Below are positions 55,101 through 64,000 of a stretch of DNA of 64,000 nucleotides, piece after piece. How positions within the stretch are numbered: position 1 is the first letter of the stretch; each line of letters opens with the position of its first letter. The position numbers and the translations under genes were made by a program. Origin of the DNA: Closterium sp. NIES-65 (Eukaryota; Streptophyta; Zygnematophyceae; Desmidiales; Closteriaceae). The notes beneath the pieces are model-generated. The model saw only the letters and a program-made list of their open reading frames with translations. It was not told where the DNA came from and ran no database searches. The stretch is taken from contig CANXME010001279.1 of assembly GCA_948144175.1 (NCBI GenBank), positions 124,001 through 188,000 of the forward strand, written 5' to 3'.

Positions 55101-56600
55101 CCCCAGGCTCAGCACCCCCAGCAGGACGAGAGTCGACAGCTACCTCAACAGGCTCAACCGGGTCTACCTAAGACACACCTGAGGGAGCGGCACCCTGAGG
55201 AGGGAGGGGGTCTACAACAGCAGCACCTGGCGCGAGGAAGAGAGGCGGGGGGGGGAGCGGGGCGGTGCGGTAGGGGAAGAGGCGGTAGTAGGGGACGGAC
55301 TCGTCAAAAGTGACGTCCTGAGAGGGCAAGACTCGGCGCGAGGTGGCGTGGTAAAACTGCCAACCAGACGCGTCCGGGACAAAGCCGAGGAAGACGCGGG
55401 GAACATCACGGGAGGAGAGCTTGTCCGCAGACGTATCGCGGACAAAAGCTCGAGATCCCCAGACTCGGAAACGCGACGCATCGCCAACCTCCCCCGTCCA
55501 CAGCAGTGTGGGCGAGGTCTCCGGCAAGGAGACACGGGGCCAGAGGTTGAGCTGATGCGCAGCGTACTGGACCGCAAACGGCCACAAAAAGTGGGGGGCA
55601 GCCGCATGGATCAAGGAGGTACGGGCGACCTCCATGACCAGGCCAATGCGGCGCTCCGCAACCCCATTCTGCTGTGGAGAGGCCGCAAGCGTGAACCACT
55701 GCTCAATGCCGTGCTCAGCACAGTAGGCTTCCAAGAGGTCGGAGGAGAACTCACCACCTCTAACAGAGTGCAAGCGCAGGGTCGGAAAGTCCGAGTGAAA
55801 ACGCTCGCTGAGCTGGAGACAGGCTCTGCGGATCCAAGGGATCAAGACATCAGGGACCTCACCCTTGGTGCGCAAGGGGAAGACCGAGGTGTAGTGCGAG
55901 TAGTCGTGAACAACTATCAGGAAGTACCTCTCCTGACCCTAACCACGGACGCGGGCTGGGCCCCACACGTCCATGTGGAGCGTCTGCAAGGGAGCATTCG
56001 TCGGGGGAAACGAAGAGGAGTGAGGAGCGGTGCGCTGCCGTCCCTCGACACAGGGGAGACAGGTAGGAGCAGGTGAGGGTGGGAGGGGAGGAAGGACCCT
56101 GGGCAGGCCAGAGAAAAGGTACCGGGAGTGCATGGCACGAAGCCGATGCACAGACGGGTGGCCAAGGCGGTGGTGCCAGAGGACAGTCTCGTGCGCCAGA
56201 GAGCGACATGAGCAGGGGGCCGACAGCTGACCTGACGCGGACGCAGACGTAGACGCAGCAACCTGAGGGGACTCAGTAGTCAGTGTGTACAGGTCCGACC
56301 CCGGTTGCCGAGTGAAGGTCGCCAAGTGACGGCCCGTACGAGCACACGTACAGTGTGTCACGCGCTCGTAGGCAGGGGTGAACTGGTGAACACCCCCGTC
56401 CTGGAGCGCACATCCTGCCACCAAGTTCGTAGAGAACGAGGGAAGGTGGAGACCTGAAAGTGTGCCCGACGGGACCGTAGGACAGGGAAGGACAGTGGAA
56501 GAGGTCGCAATGACCGGACCCCCAGAGGGGTCAGCAAGGGAGACAGCAACTGGCCGAGCAAGCGGCTCAAGGGCAGTGCGGTCACGAAAGAAGCACCTGA
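52169..56600 (-). pseudogene. pol: copia C pol: protease end, integrase, reverse transcriptase, RNase H, broken
   Basis: The frame shifts after DSGAS. GAG-pre-integrase (WHHRLGHPSVHRLRAMHS) is in 56424-55939. The integrase core is in 55875-55168 (LRLHSVRGGEFSS with the second Asp changed to Val, QQNGVAERRIGLVMEVARTS), ending at TAG for CAG before VDPVEP. The spacer has GAEPGGAEPGG and about ten GVGAAAGAEDP units (54470-54740). Reverse transcriptase is in 54225-53362 and in 53216-53014 with frameshift; YVDD is kept (about 53115). RNase H is in 53014-52169 with TKHIALRYFL. Confidence 0.85.
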
Positions 56601-58100
56601 GTCCAGTGTGAAGGTGTGCAGTGCTGCAGTCGACTCAGTACCAAGGGGGGCAGACGCACAAGCACCTAGAGCAGCTGCCTCACCAGCACCCGGGGTAGCC
56701 GACACGCAAGTACCTGGAGCAGCAGACGCACTAGTCCTAATGCCCGGGTCGGGCGGCACACACAGGTACTCCGCACCCTCTCCACTAGTAGACATCACAT
56801 ACATAGCAGATAGAATAGCATCAAAGTCTAGAGCATAGATATCAATCCCCTTCTTCAGGAGATCAATCCAGCGGGGCAGCTCAGTGGCCTGAGGGAACTG
56901 AACACGCCAAGCGTCGTCGAGACAAGCGAAGCAGCGCTGTGTGGCGTGCGGTCGTCCACACTGCTGACCAGTGCGGTCCCCAGTGCGAATGACATACGTG
57001 CAGCTAAAGCCACCCCCACCCCCGTGCAGAGAGTACCACTCACGGACCTCCTGGGGCGAAGGAGTGTGCTGCTGGCCCTGGCCACCGCCAGCGCCTCCAC
57101 GACCACCACCGCCGCCGCCACCTCCTCGACCACCCAAACCCCCGCCGCCGCCTCGTCCACCGCCACCCCAACCACCGCCTCCGCCCCTGCCACCTCCCCC
57201 GCCGCTGCCGCCACCACCCCCACCGCTGCCACTAGCCCCTCCAGTCGCGCCACCACCCCCACCACCTCCACCACCCCCACCTCCGCCTCCCCCGCCGTCA
57301 CCACCACCACCCTTGCCCCCTTTGCCCTTGCCGCTGCAGCGCCCGCTCGAAGCAGACGCAGTACCGACCTTCTCAGCACCAAGGAGGTCGACAGCAGCAG
57401 CAGAGGCGACAGAGGGAAGAAGGGGGGAAGGGGAACACCCCTCAAAGAACGGGGTACGGGGGTCGCCACGAGAGGCACCTACAGCTACTATGCTAGTCTC
57501 AGCTGCAAGTAGTTCCTTCTCGAGGAGGGCAATGGTGAGCTCAGTGGGGCAGCGAGCTAGGAAGTGGTCCCGGACAGCACGCAGTGTGTCAGGGAGGCGG
57601 GTGACTAGGTGGTAGAGAGTGAGCCATAGTGGGGGGGGGTGCGTGGCAAGGAACTCAGCGGGCATGGCGGCACGGAAGCGGGCCTCACTAGTACGGAGGT
57701 GCGTGATGAGGTCAGCGACTGTGTGGAACGAGGCCAGGTCGGGAAACAGGTAGGGGAGGGAGAGACGGCCTAGCGCGGCAGAGGCAGGTGAGGAGTAGCG
57801 AGCAACGACAGCTGTGTACAGTGCCTGTGCAGTCTTGTGCTGGCCAAATTGCTCGCGTTCGTCTATCGGCAGGGAGTTGCGAATAGCAAAGCAAGCGTGG
57901 GCATCACGAGTCTGGCACTGTGAGCGAGCAGTGCTGTCAGCAGTAGCAGCAGGGGCAGTGACATGGCCTAGGGCGTGGTCGTACAGTGAGATGTCGTCCT
58001 TGGCTGTGAGCTGTAGGTAGAGGTGCAGGTCATCTAGCCAGGTGTCAAACTTCACTGGGCGGCCCTCAGCATCGAAAACTAGAACCTGTGGGCTAGCCAT
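56358..58100 (-). CDS. gag: copia C gag frame, intact to the protease
   Basis: The 580-residue frame starts MASPQVLVFDAEGRPVKFDT. The gag blocks (VARYSSPASAALGRLSLPYL, RLPDTLRAVRDHF) precede polyglycine (57090-57300) and the zinc motif CTYVIRTGDRTGQQC-GRP-H-ATQR-C. Next come DDAWRVQFPQATELPRW and YALDFDAILSAMY. The protease active site LDSGAS is reached (about 56600), but a deletion of about 7 bases right after it shifts the frame, so the last 60 residues are not family sequence. Confidence 0.85.
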   Translation of the reverse strand: MASPQVLVFDAEGRPVKFDTWLDDLHLYLQLTAKDDISLYDHALGHVTAPAATADSTARSQCQTRDAHACFAIRNSLPIDEREQFGQHKTAQALYTAVVARYSSPASAALGRLSLPYLFPDLASFHTVADLITHLRTSEARFRAAMPAEFLATHPPPLWLTLYHLVTRLPDTLRAVRDHFLARCPTELTIALLEKELLAAETSIVAVGASRGDPRTPFFEGCSPSPLLPSVASAAAVDLLGAEKVGTASASSGRCSGKGKGGKGGGGDGGGGGGGGGGGGGGGGATGGASGSGGGGGGSGGGGGRGGGGGWGGGGRGGGGGLGGRGGGGGGGGRGGAGGGQGQQHTPSPQEVREWYSLHGGGGGFSCTYVIRTGDRTGQQCGRPHATQRCFACLDDAWRVQFPQATELPRWIDLLKKGIDIYALDFDAILSAMYVMSTSGEGAEYLCVPPDPGIRTSASAAPGTCVSATPGAGEAAALGACASAPLGTESTAALHTFTLDSGASFVTALPLSRLLGQLLSPLLTPLGVRSLRPLPLSFPVLRSRRAHFQVSTFPRSLRTWWQDVRSRTGVFTSSPLPTSA

Positions 58101-58139
58101 AGGAGCAGTAGAAGAAGCAGCAGTAGCAACAGTAGAAGC

Positions 58140-58817
58140 AGTTAGGGCGGCTCGGTTCGAGCAGGGCGGCGCGGCTCGGGTGGGGCGGCTCGGTTCGGGT
58201 CGGGTCGCGCGCTCGGCTGGGTTCGCGCGGCTCGGCTCGGGTCGCGCGGCTCGGCTCGGTCGCGCGGCTCGGTTCGGTCGCGCGGCTCGGTTCGGTCCCG
58301 AGCTGTGGCGGTAACGGGCCGCTCGGGGCCTCTAGGGGCGGTGGGCGCGGGGCCGTTTGGGGCCTCTCAGGACGGTGGGCGCGGGGCCGACGGGGCCGTT
58401 CGGGGCCTTAGGGAGGTGAGCGCGGGGCCTTAACGGGGCCGACGGGGCCGTTCGGGGCCGCTAGGGAGGTGAGCGTGGGGCCGTAAAGGGGGGCCTCTAG
58501 GGGCCGACGGGGCCGTTCGGGGCCTCTAGGGAGGAGCGTGGGGCCGTAAAGGAGCGAGCGCGAGGCCGACGGGGCCGTAAGGGGCCTCTAGGGAGGTGAG
58601 CGCGGGGCCGACGGGGCCGTTAGGGGCGATCGCGGGGCCAAAAGGGGCCGCTAGGGGCGAGCGCGTGGGCCGTTTGGGGCCTCTAGGGGCGAGCGCGGGG
58701 CCGTAAGGGGCGGGCCAACGGGGCCTTAGAGGGCCGTGAAAACCGAGGCGCCCTAGGGCGCCGGTAGGTAGGTAGGTAGTGGTGGGCCCTAAAATAAATC
58801 GGTCCTAGGAAGGACCT
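58140..58817. repeat. copia C leader: GC-rich minisatellites and hairpin
   Basis: Positions 58150-58300 hold GCGCGGCTCGGTTCGGTC-type repeats. Positions 58310-58745 hold GGGGCCGTTCGGGGCCTCTAG and GGTGAGCGCGGGGCCGAC repeats. Next to the PBS, on the element strand, is the hairpin GGTCCT-TCCT-AGGACC followed by GGGCCCACC. Confidence 0.8.
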
Positions 58818-58828
58818 GCTCTATACCA

Positions 58829-58963
58829 TGTTGAAATAAACGAACAAGAATGAATGAACTAGCAGTGAAAACAATACAAGTACCTAACCCTAGAATTGTG
58901 TACCCCCTATAGGCTAACCCACTGTAGCCTAAACAAACACAACAACATATATAATGTTTGACA
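58829..58963 (-). repeat. 5' LTR of copia C
   Basis: The LTR is 135 bp and 98.5% identical to the 3' copy. Confidence 0.95.
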
Positions 58964-59065
58964 GATAAGTTCTCCAAAATGGGACACTTCATACCGACCA
59001 ACGCCACATCTACAGCTGAAGCAACTGCTCGCCTCTTCTTCGACCGCACACTGACCCGCTACTGA
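58964..59065 (+). pseudogene. gypsy E integrase, continuation after copia C
   Basis: It encodes KFSKMGHFIPTNATSTAEAT, then ARLFFDRTLTRY, then TGA. This is the integrase core segment that normally follows LVVIDN. Similarity stops at 59065. Confidence 0.8.
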
Positions 59066-59079
59066 AACAAGCCCTTTTA

Positions 59080-59150
59080 TCCCAATGGTCTAGTGGTTGG
59101 GATTCTGACAGACTCCTCCTTGCCACAACTATCTCGACTCCCCTTGGCCT
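59080..59150 (+). other. degenerate tRNA-Glu-like sequence
   Basis: TCCCAATGGTCTAGTGGTTG at the start closely resembles the 5' part of eukaryotic tRNA-Glu, including the A box. TCGACTCC at 59134-59141 sits where the B box should be. The anticodon stem does not pair and the acceptor arm closes only partly, so this is a tRNA pseudogene or the head of a tRNA-derived SINE rather than a working tRNA. The first half also overlaps a possible continuation of gypsy coding sequence. Confidence 0.35.
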
Positions 59151-59390
59151 AGGCTACTAAGCCTAGGCCCTACCTAAACCTAGCTCCTACTAGACTCACT
59201 ATCTTAACAGTCCAGATCTTTCGTAACCTTACACAACCTTTCTCGTCATCCTGCCTTTTCGCCTTCATACACCTTGCTGTGTGGCTCACTTGCTACTGTC
59301 AGAAGTGCACGATACTTTTCAAAATTTACTATTTGTAACTAATTTCGCACATGATCAAAACAGCACAACCTAAATTCTATTCTGTGCCGG
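59151..59390. other. short spacer, no gene seen
   Basis: AT-rich sequence between the gypsy E remnant and the LTR of gypsy D. It contains an imperfect palindrome around GGCCTAGGCTACTAAGCCTAGGCC (59138-59165). Confidence 0.4.
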
Positions 59391-59711
59391 TGTGAGGAAT
59401 TTTCGCGCTATTCCTTACTGCAACCGTCAACACCGCGTACAGCAGCAGCCGTTGTTCGCCCGTTACTGCTAACGGGGCTTCGCCAACTTCGCGCGTACTG
59501 TTTCACCAAACCTCGCTCTGCTGGAGCAGTCGAGTCGGCCTACGCTTTGGGACTAGCCCGAACCTTGCGCCAGCGTAGCACTAGCTAGCTCGCATGCACC
59601 GCGTTACCATTTGCATGTTTCGCCTATAAGTATTTGCTCATGCCTTCGCTCATACTTTGTGCTCATTGAACCCCGCAATCCTCGCTACCTCGATTCATTG
59701 CACCCGTAACA
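59391..59711 (+). repeat. 5' LTR of Ty3/gypsy element D
   Basis: It runs TGTGAGGAATTTTCG to CCCGTAACA, 321 bp, with a TATAAG box at 59625-59630. PBS TGGTATTAGAGCC is at 59714-59726. The start is chosen by resemblance to the gypsy E LTR start (TGTGAGAG); the 3' LTR is outside the window so this cannot be confirmed. Confidence 0.65.
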
Positions 59712-59894
59712 CTTGGTATTAGAGCCACTTTCCTTTCGGAACGCGCATCTCTGCACCCCAGGAAATCAACTTTTGAGTTTTCACTCGAAAGGACTCACGC
59801 ACCTTAGCCCCTAGGAGCCGCTTTCCTCGCGTTCTCTCGTAAACACGTGCAGCTACAACTGCGCCTAGACTAAGCTAAGTCGACGCCCTTCGTA

Positions 59895-61059
59895 GTGGCT
59901 GAACATATCGACGTCACGACGCGCATGCAGGACCGCCTGAACGAGCTGCTGCGACAATTGCACGAAAGCTCTGAAGAAATTGCAGCGCTGACGGCGGAAC
60001 GCACATCCCTGCAAAATGATGTCGCAAGAGCACAGCAAGCACAATCACAAGCACCTAGCACTACAGGACAACTTGCACCATATGCATCGCAGCACAGAAG
60101 TGTGGGGCAACCCGCGAGCACGGCCAGTGATGGCGTCGCCCGTCACGACGGAGACGACGACCACGGCACGACACACCTCGAAGCGACGAATGCGGCCAGG
60201 AGTCAACCCCGCGTCACAATTTCTGTGCTGGCCGGCAAATCAACACTGCCGTCTCCGATGTCGCTGAAGCCGCCATGCTTTGACCCGACTCAACAGGGTG
60301 GTCCTACCCTTCAGACGTGGTTGTTCACATTGAATGTCTTCTTCGACACCAACTACGTCTCGGAGGATACGGCAAAGATTCACCGTGTCGTTGCTGCAAG
60401 GACCCACCATGGACTGGTGGCACGTCATCGTCACGAAGCTGATGGACTACGCGACTCTATCGACACAGGTAGGACAAACCGGACCTTGGGCGCCGTCGTA
60501 TTTCGTGGAGGTGCCCCAATATCGCAAGTGGGATGCGTGGTGCGCAGGACTGCACGCTCGATTTGAGCCAATTGCGGCTTCGATCGTGGTACGTGAGAAG
60601 CTCCGCACTTGGCGCCAACTCGATTCCGTCCAAGACTACACCAACGGGTTTCTGGCGATGTGCAAGCAGGTGGGCTACATACACGAATCTGAGGGTATTG
60701 ACCGCTACATCGGAGGTCTGAAGCATGACATCGCTCATGAATCCAGCTCCACGGCGTCACTGATTTTCAAGATTCTCACGAAGAAACTCGACTTTTTCCG
60801 CCGACCGAGACCGGGGTCCTACGGAAGCAACAGCAACTGGGGACATCCATCTCATGGGACGAACGAGGGTGCTACGATACGTGCCGTCGACGCGAATGCC
60901 GCTGCCGCACCGTTTAAAGGGCGCTGCTTCGCGTGCAATCCGCCTGGACACCGTAAAAGCGAATGCCCGGAAAACGCCAAGGGAAAGGGGGAAGCTGAGC
61001 AGCAGAAACAGACCAAGCAGCATGAGTCAGTAGCAGATGGGCCCTCTACTGACAGGTGA
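59895..61059 (+). pseudogene. gag: gypsy D gag, frameshifted
   Basis: ATG 59895 opens MAEHIDVTTRMQDRLNELLR, a likely coiled coil rich in Leu/Glu. The capsid region reads PPCFDPTQQGGPTLQTWLFT and LNVFFDTNY. Near 60390 the frame changes and continues as GPTMDWWHVIVTKLM, then ARFEPIAASIVVREKLRTWR and DYTNGFLAMCKQVGY. The zinc knuckle is CFACNPPGHRKSEC (about 60930-60970). It ends with TGA at 61057. Confidence 0.8.
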
Positions 61060-61092
61060 CGCCGCTCGCCCGACCCAACCGACCCTCACCGA

Positions 61093-64000
61093 GTGATTGT
61101 GCCGGTTCACGCAATCGACCACAGCCGGCCGAATAAGGAGGGTACTACGGTGGACAGCCCCATACTGCTTAGTGGGAAAATTGGGACAGACTTGGTTAAA
61201 TTATTTGTAGACACGGGAGCAAGCCAGAGCCTGATCAACACCGCCACAGCACGAAAACTGAGACTGCCACTAGACAGATGTTTACCTGAGATCGACGCAA
61301 TACAGGTTGCGGCACACAACTGGCGATACGGGAACATGTAGAATGGGTTCGGATTCCTTGCGGGGGTAACTTCACGTTTAGTTAGGAAATGCTCGCGACA
61401 ATCCTTGACGGAACTGACATTTTATTCGGCCATGATTGGGTGCAAGGACACAATCCGCGAATCGATAGGACGACGGGTGACTAGACCGTGCGAGTGAACG
61501 GTAACAACGATGCCTTGCCTCGCTGGGGCTCGCCTGAGTCTTCGTCGGTGCGTGACAACGCAATCACGATGAAACGCGCCGTAGCGGCACGAGCTGACGT
61601 GTACGCGGTCGACATTTGGGAAGGCGAGGCAGCAGACAAAGGGGGGGATTTACAGTTACTGCTAGCCGATGTACCTAATGAATTGGCAGTGCTTTTGAAG
61701 AAGTACAGTGGGATTTTCCCGGACGACCTGCCGACAGGACTGCCACCTCAGCAATCGCACGACCACAGGATAGAGTTACCACCAGAGGCACAACCGACAG
61801 TACATCGTCAGTTCCAACTGACCCAACCCGAACTGGACGAACTGAGGAAGCAGCTGGATTACCTGCTCGAGAAGGAGTTCATTCACCCGGGTTTGTCACC
61901 CTTCGCAACACCGATATTTTTCACACCGAAGAAGGACAGGGGTTTTCGCATGTGCATCGACTACTGCGCACTGAACAGGGTTACCATCAAGTCCCGTTAC
62001 CCCATCCCACGAGCCGACAAACTGATCGACCAACTGCGCGCAGCCCGGGTTTTCTCAAAAATTGACCTTCAAGGAGGCTACCACTAGATCCGACCCACCT
62101 GACAGCCCAAAAACCGCCTTCCGCACACACTACGGATCTTTGGAATACACCGTCATGCCCTTCGGACTGACCAACGCCCCCGCCACTTTTCAAATGACCA
62201 TGAACGAAGCCTTCCGCCCGCTTTTAGATAAGTGCGTCATCATGTACCTCGACAACCTACTGATTTACAACCCCGACAACGCACAGCATCTACAGGACAT
62301 CAAAACAGTTTTTAAAATACAGAGTGAGAACCGCCTACTGACGAAAGCGTCAAAGTGTGAGTTTTTATAGGATAGACTGGAGTTTTTGGGACACATTATT
62401 TCAGCTAAGGGAGTGAAAAAAGACCTGAAGAAGTTCGCGACGCTTCAAGCATGGCATGCGCCGACAGACTTGACCGAGTTGCAGAGTTTTTAGGGGTTTG
62501 TCAACTACGTGCGCCAGTTCATCCCCGACATGGCGGAGTTGACTGCTTTGTTGACCGACCTTCTAAGGAAGGGGGTTGAGTACACGTGGGGGGAGAAAAA
62601 GCAAGCTGCCTTCTCGGCCCTCAAACAAATTTTGTGCTCACCGCCCGTGCTTCACATCGCAGATCTGCACCGTTCGTTTGAGCTCGTCACCAACGCAAGT
62701 GACATTGCCTTGGGAGCTGTACTCTTGCAGGATTTTGGGAACGGCCTCCAGCCAATCGCGTACGAGTCCCGCAAGCTGCACCCACCCGGACGCAACTACC
62801 CGATACACGACCGCGAAATGCTGGCGATCGTGCATGCGTTCAAAGTGTGGCGATGCTACCTGACTTACGCCAACGTGACAGTACGGACAGACCACCGATC
62901 CCTACAGTACCTCCGTACCCAACCGAATCTCAATCCGCAACAAATCCGCTGGTTGGACTATCTGGAGTCCAACTTCCACTACACAGTCACGTACAAGAAA
63001 GGCGCATCAAACATCGCCGACGCACTCACACGCCCCACCGCCCAACTCCATGCCATCCTACTCACCCAAACCAACCCACTGTTAACAGGCCTATTCACCC
63101 ACGGTTACAGTACCGACCCATTTTTCACGACCGAACATTCACAGCAACTGGCAGAAGCTAAATGAGTCTATTACGTAAAGACAGGCACCAACCGCACTTG
63201 GGTATCCGCGTACTCACTACTTAGGAAACTGTTACTACAGGCACACGACGGGATTACCTCGGGCCATTTTGGGGTAGAAAAAACGCGACTGCAACTACAG
63301 CGGTACTACTACTGGCCGGAGCTGTTGACCGACGTACAGCACCACGTGGGCTCGTGTCCTACGTGTCAGGTGATGGAGAGCTCGCGAAAAAGAAAGGCGG
63401 AGTAGTTGCAGCCGATTCCACCGCCCGAGCGCGCCTCGCAGCAAGTTACCATGGATTTCGTCACAAGGTTACCTTCGAACCCTGGGGGTAACGACGCGGT
63501 AATGGTCGTCGTTGACAGACTGACAAAAATGGCTCACTTCGTTGCGTGCAAGAAATCGATCTCAGCCAAAGAAACCGCTCGTCTGTTCATCGCAGCCGTC
63601 GTTCGACTACACGGAGTATCAGCTGCAATCATCAGCGACCGCGATACGAAGTTCACCAGCTACTTCTGGAAGAACCTTTGGGAGCAGTTCGGGTCAGGCT
63701 ATAGTTCAGTTCATCGTACCACCCCGAGACCGACGGTCAAACAGAGTGGACCAATTAGTCGATGGAGCAGTTGATTCGGGCCACGTGCGACGACCCGACA
63801 ACTTGGGAGCAGCAGCTGTCGGTGATCGAGCTCGCCTACAACAACGTCACGTCAGCATCGATGCAGCAGTCCCCGTTCTACCTGAACTATGGGCAAAACC
63901 CAACAGTGCCCATGACGCCAAGTCCGGACAACCCAACGTCACGCGCACAGCAATTCGCCGAGATTCTGCAAGCTGCCCGTTCCAGAGCCGCAGAAGCAAT
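61093..64000 (+). pseudogene. pol: gypsy D pol: protease, reverse transcriptase, RNase H, integrase, broken
   Basis: Protease: KLFVDTGASQSLINTATARK (about 61198). Reverse transcriptase begins within 61488-62087 (GIFPDDLPTGLPPQ, FRMCIDYCALNRVTIKSRYP, FSKIDLQGGYH) and breaks at a TAG, likely CAG. The next frame holds MPFGLTNAPATFQMTMNEAF and the catalytic site as YLDN (about 62248) rather than YLDD. A further TAG follows at about 62370. RNase H is in 62509-63165, with the first catalytic Asp changed (VTNASD for VTDASD). Integrase: GHFGVEKTRLQLQRYYYWPE, CPTCQ, MDFVTRLPSNPGGNDAVMVV and ISDRDTKFTSYFWKNLW; it continues beyond 64000. Confidence 0.85.

Larger units (their letters stand above)
51797..58963 (-). 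mobile_element. Ty1/copia retrotransposon C, full length, recent
   Basis: LTRs of 135 bp (51797-51931 and 58829-58963) differ at only two positions. There is a perfect target duplication GATAA (51792-51796 and 58964-58968). PBS complement GCTCTATACCA is at 58818-58828 and the polypurine tract follows 51931 (CACCCCTATAGG). It interrupts the integrase of gypsy E between VVIDN and KFSKMGHF. Confidence 0.95.
33062..59065 (+). mobile_element. Ty3/gypsy element E, in pieces around copia A, B and C
   Basis: Pieces occur in the correct order on one strand: LTR and PBS (33062-33455), gag (33600-34009), gag zinc knuckle (41110-41646), protease, reverse transcriptase, RNase H and integrase start (49126-51796), and integrase continuation (58964-59065). 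Each gap is filled by a minus-strand copia. The join across copia C is exact, with a GATAA target duplication, and the reading frame resumes at KFSKMGHFIP. The join across B has runs of A on both sides. The join across A has lost sequence. A 3' LTR was not found. Confidence 0.8.
59391..64000 (+). mobile_element. Ty3/gypsy element D, 5' part, continues past window
   Basis: LTR, PBS, gag with zinc knuckle, protease, reverse transcriptase, RNase H and integrase follow in the gypsy order. Several frameshifts and stops show it is dead. Confidence 0.88.

Overview
Nuclear DNA of a green-lineage eukaryote. Two host genes with spliceosomal introns can be read. One is an organelle-targeted enolase (+ strand, 8 exons, 16411-21929). 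The other is a hydroxymethylglutaryl-CoA lyase of plant type (- strand, 5 exons, 11463-14819). The plant-like protein sequences, the very high load of Ty1/copia and Ty3/gypsy elements and the GC-rich satellites fit a streptophyte alga or another early-diverging member of the plant lineage. The exact organism is an inference and cannot be fixed from the window.

Layout. 1-7430: the edge of a minus-strand copia element (J) whose LTR is split by a short terminal-inverted-repeat element, which is itself split by a nearly complete copia element (F, 1143-7215, target duplication GGGTG). 7948-9567: non-autonomous LTR element (I). 9568-11180: intergenic DNA with a probable solo LTR. 11187-21929: the divergent HMG-CoA lyase / enolase pair with a 1.6 kb shared upstream region. 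22930-33061: copia H on the minus strand, split by plus-strand copia G (23012-30090, target duplication GGAAG), then a second non-autonomous unit (K) that shares an LTR with H. 33062-59065: one Ty3/gypsy element (E) on the plus strand, in collinear pieces separated by three minus-strand copia elements A (34010-~41088), B (41647-49125) and C (51797-58963, target duplication GATAA). 59391-64000: a second, decayed Ty3/gypsy element (D) running off the window.

The host genes are the most unusual part. Nearly every intron of both genes carries one to four partial copies ('echoes') of the adjoining exon edge, in the same orientation and often 110-200 bp apart. The complete exons still join in consistent phase into full-length proteins with all catalytic residues I could check. 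The two genes act in different pathways (glycolysis/PEP supply; leucine and HMG-CoA breakdown), and nothing beyond their shared upstream region links them.

The copia elements A, B, C, G, H, I, J and K form one clade. They share an LTR core, a hairpin just after the primer-binding site whose stem is kept while its bases change, GC-rich minisatellite leaders, a polyglycine stretch in gag, an unusual widely spaced zinc knuckle and a low-complexity spacer between integrase and reverse transcriptase. Copia G has 13 placed in-frame stops, all TAG, most replacing CAG or TGG. This looks like cytosine-methylation decay at CHG sites.
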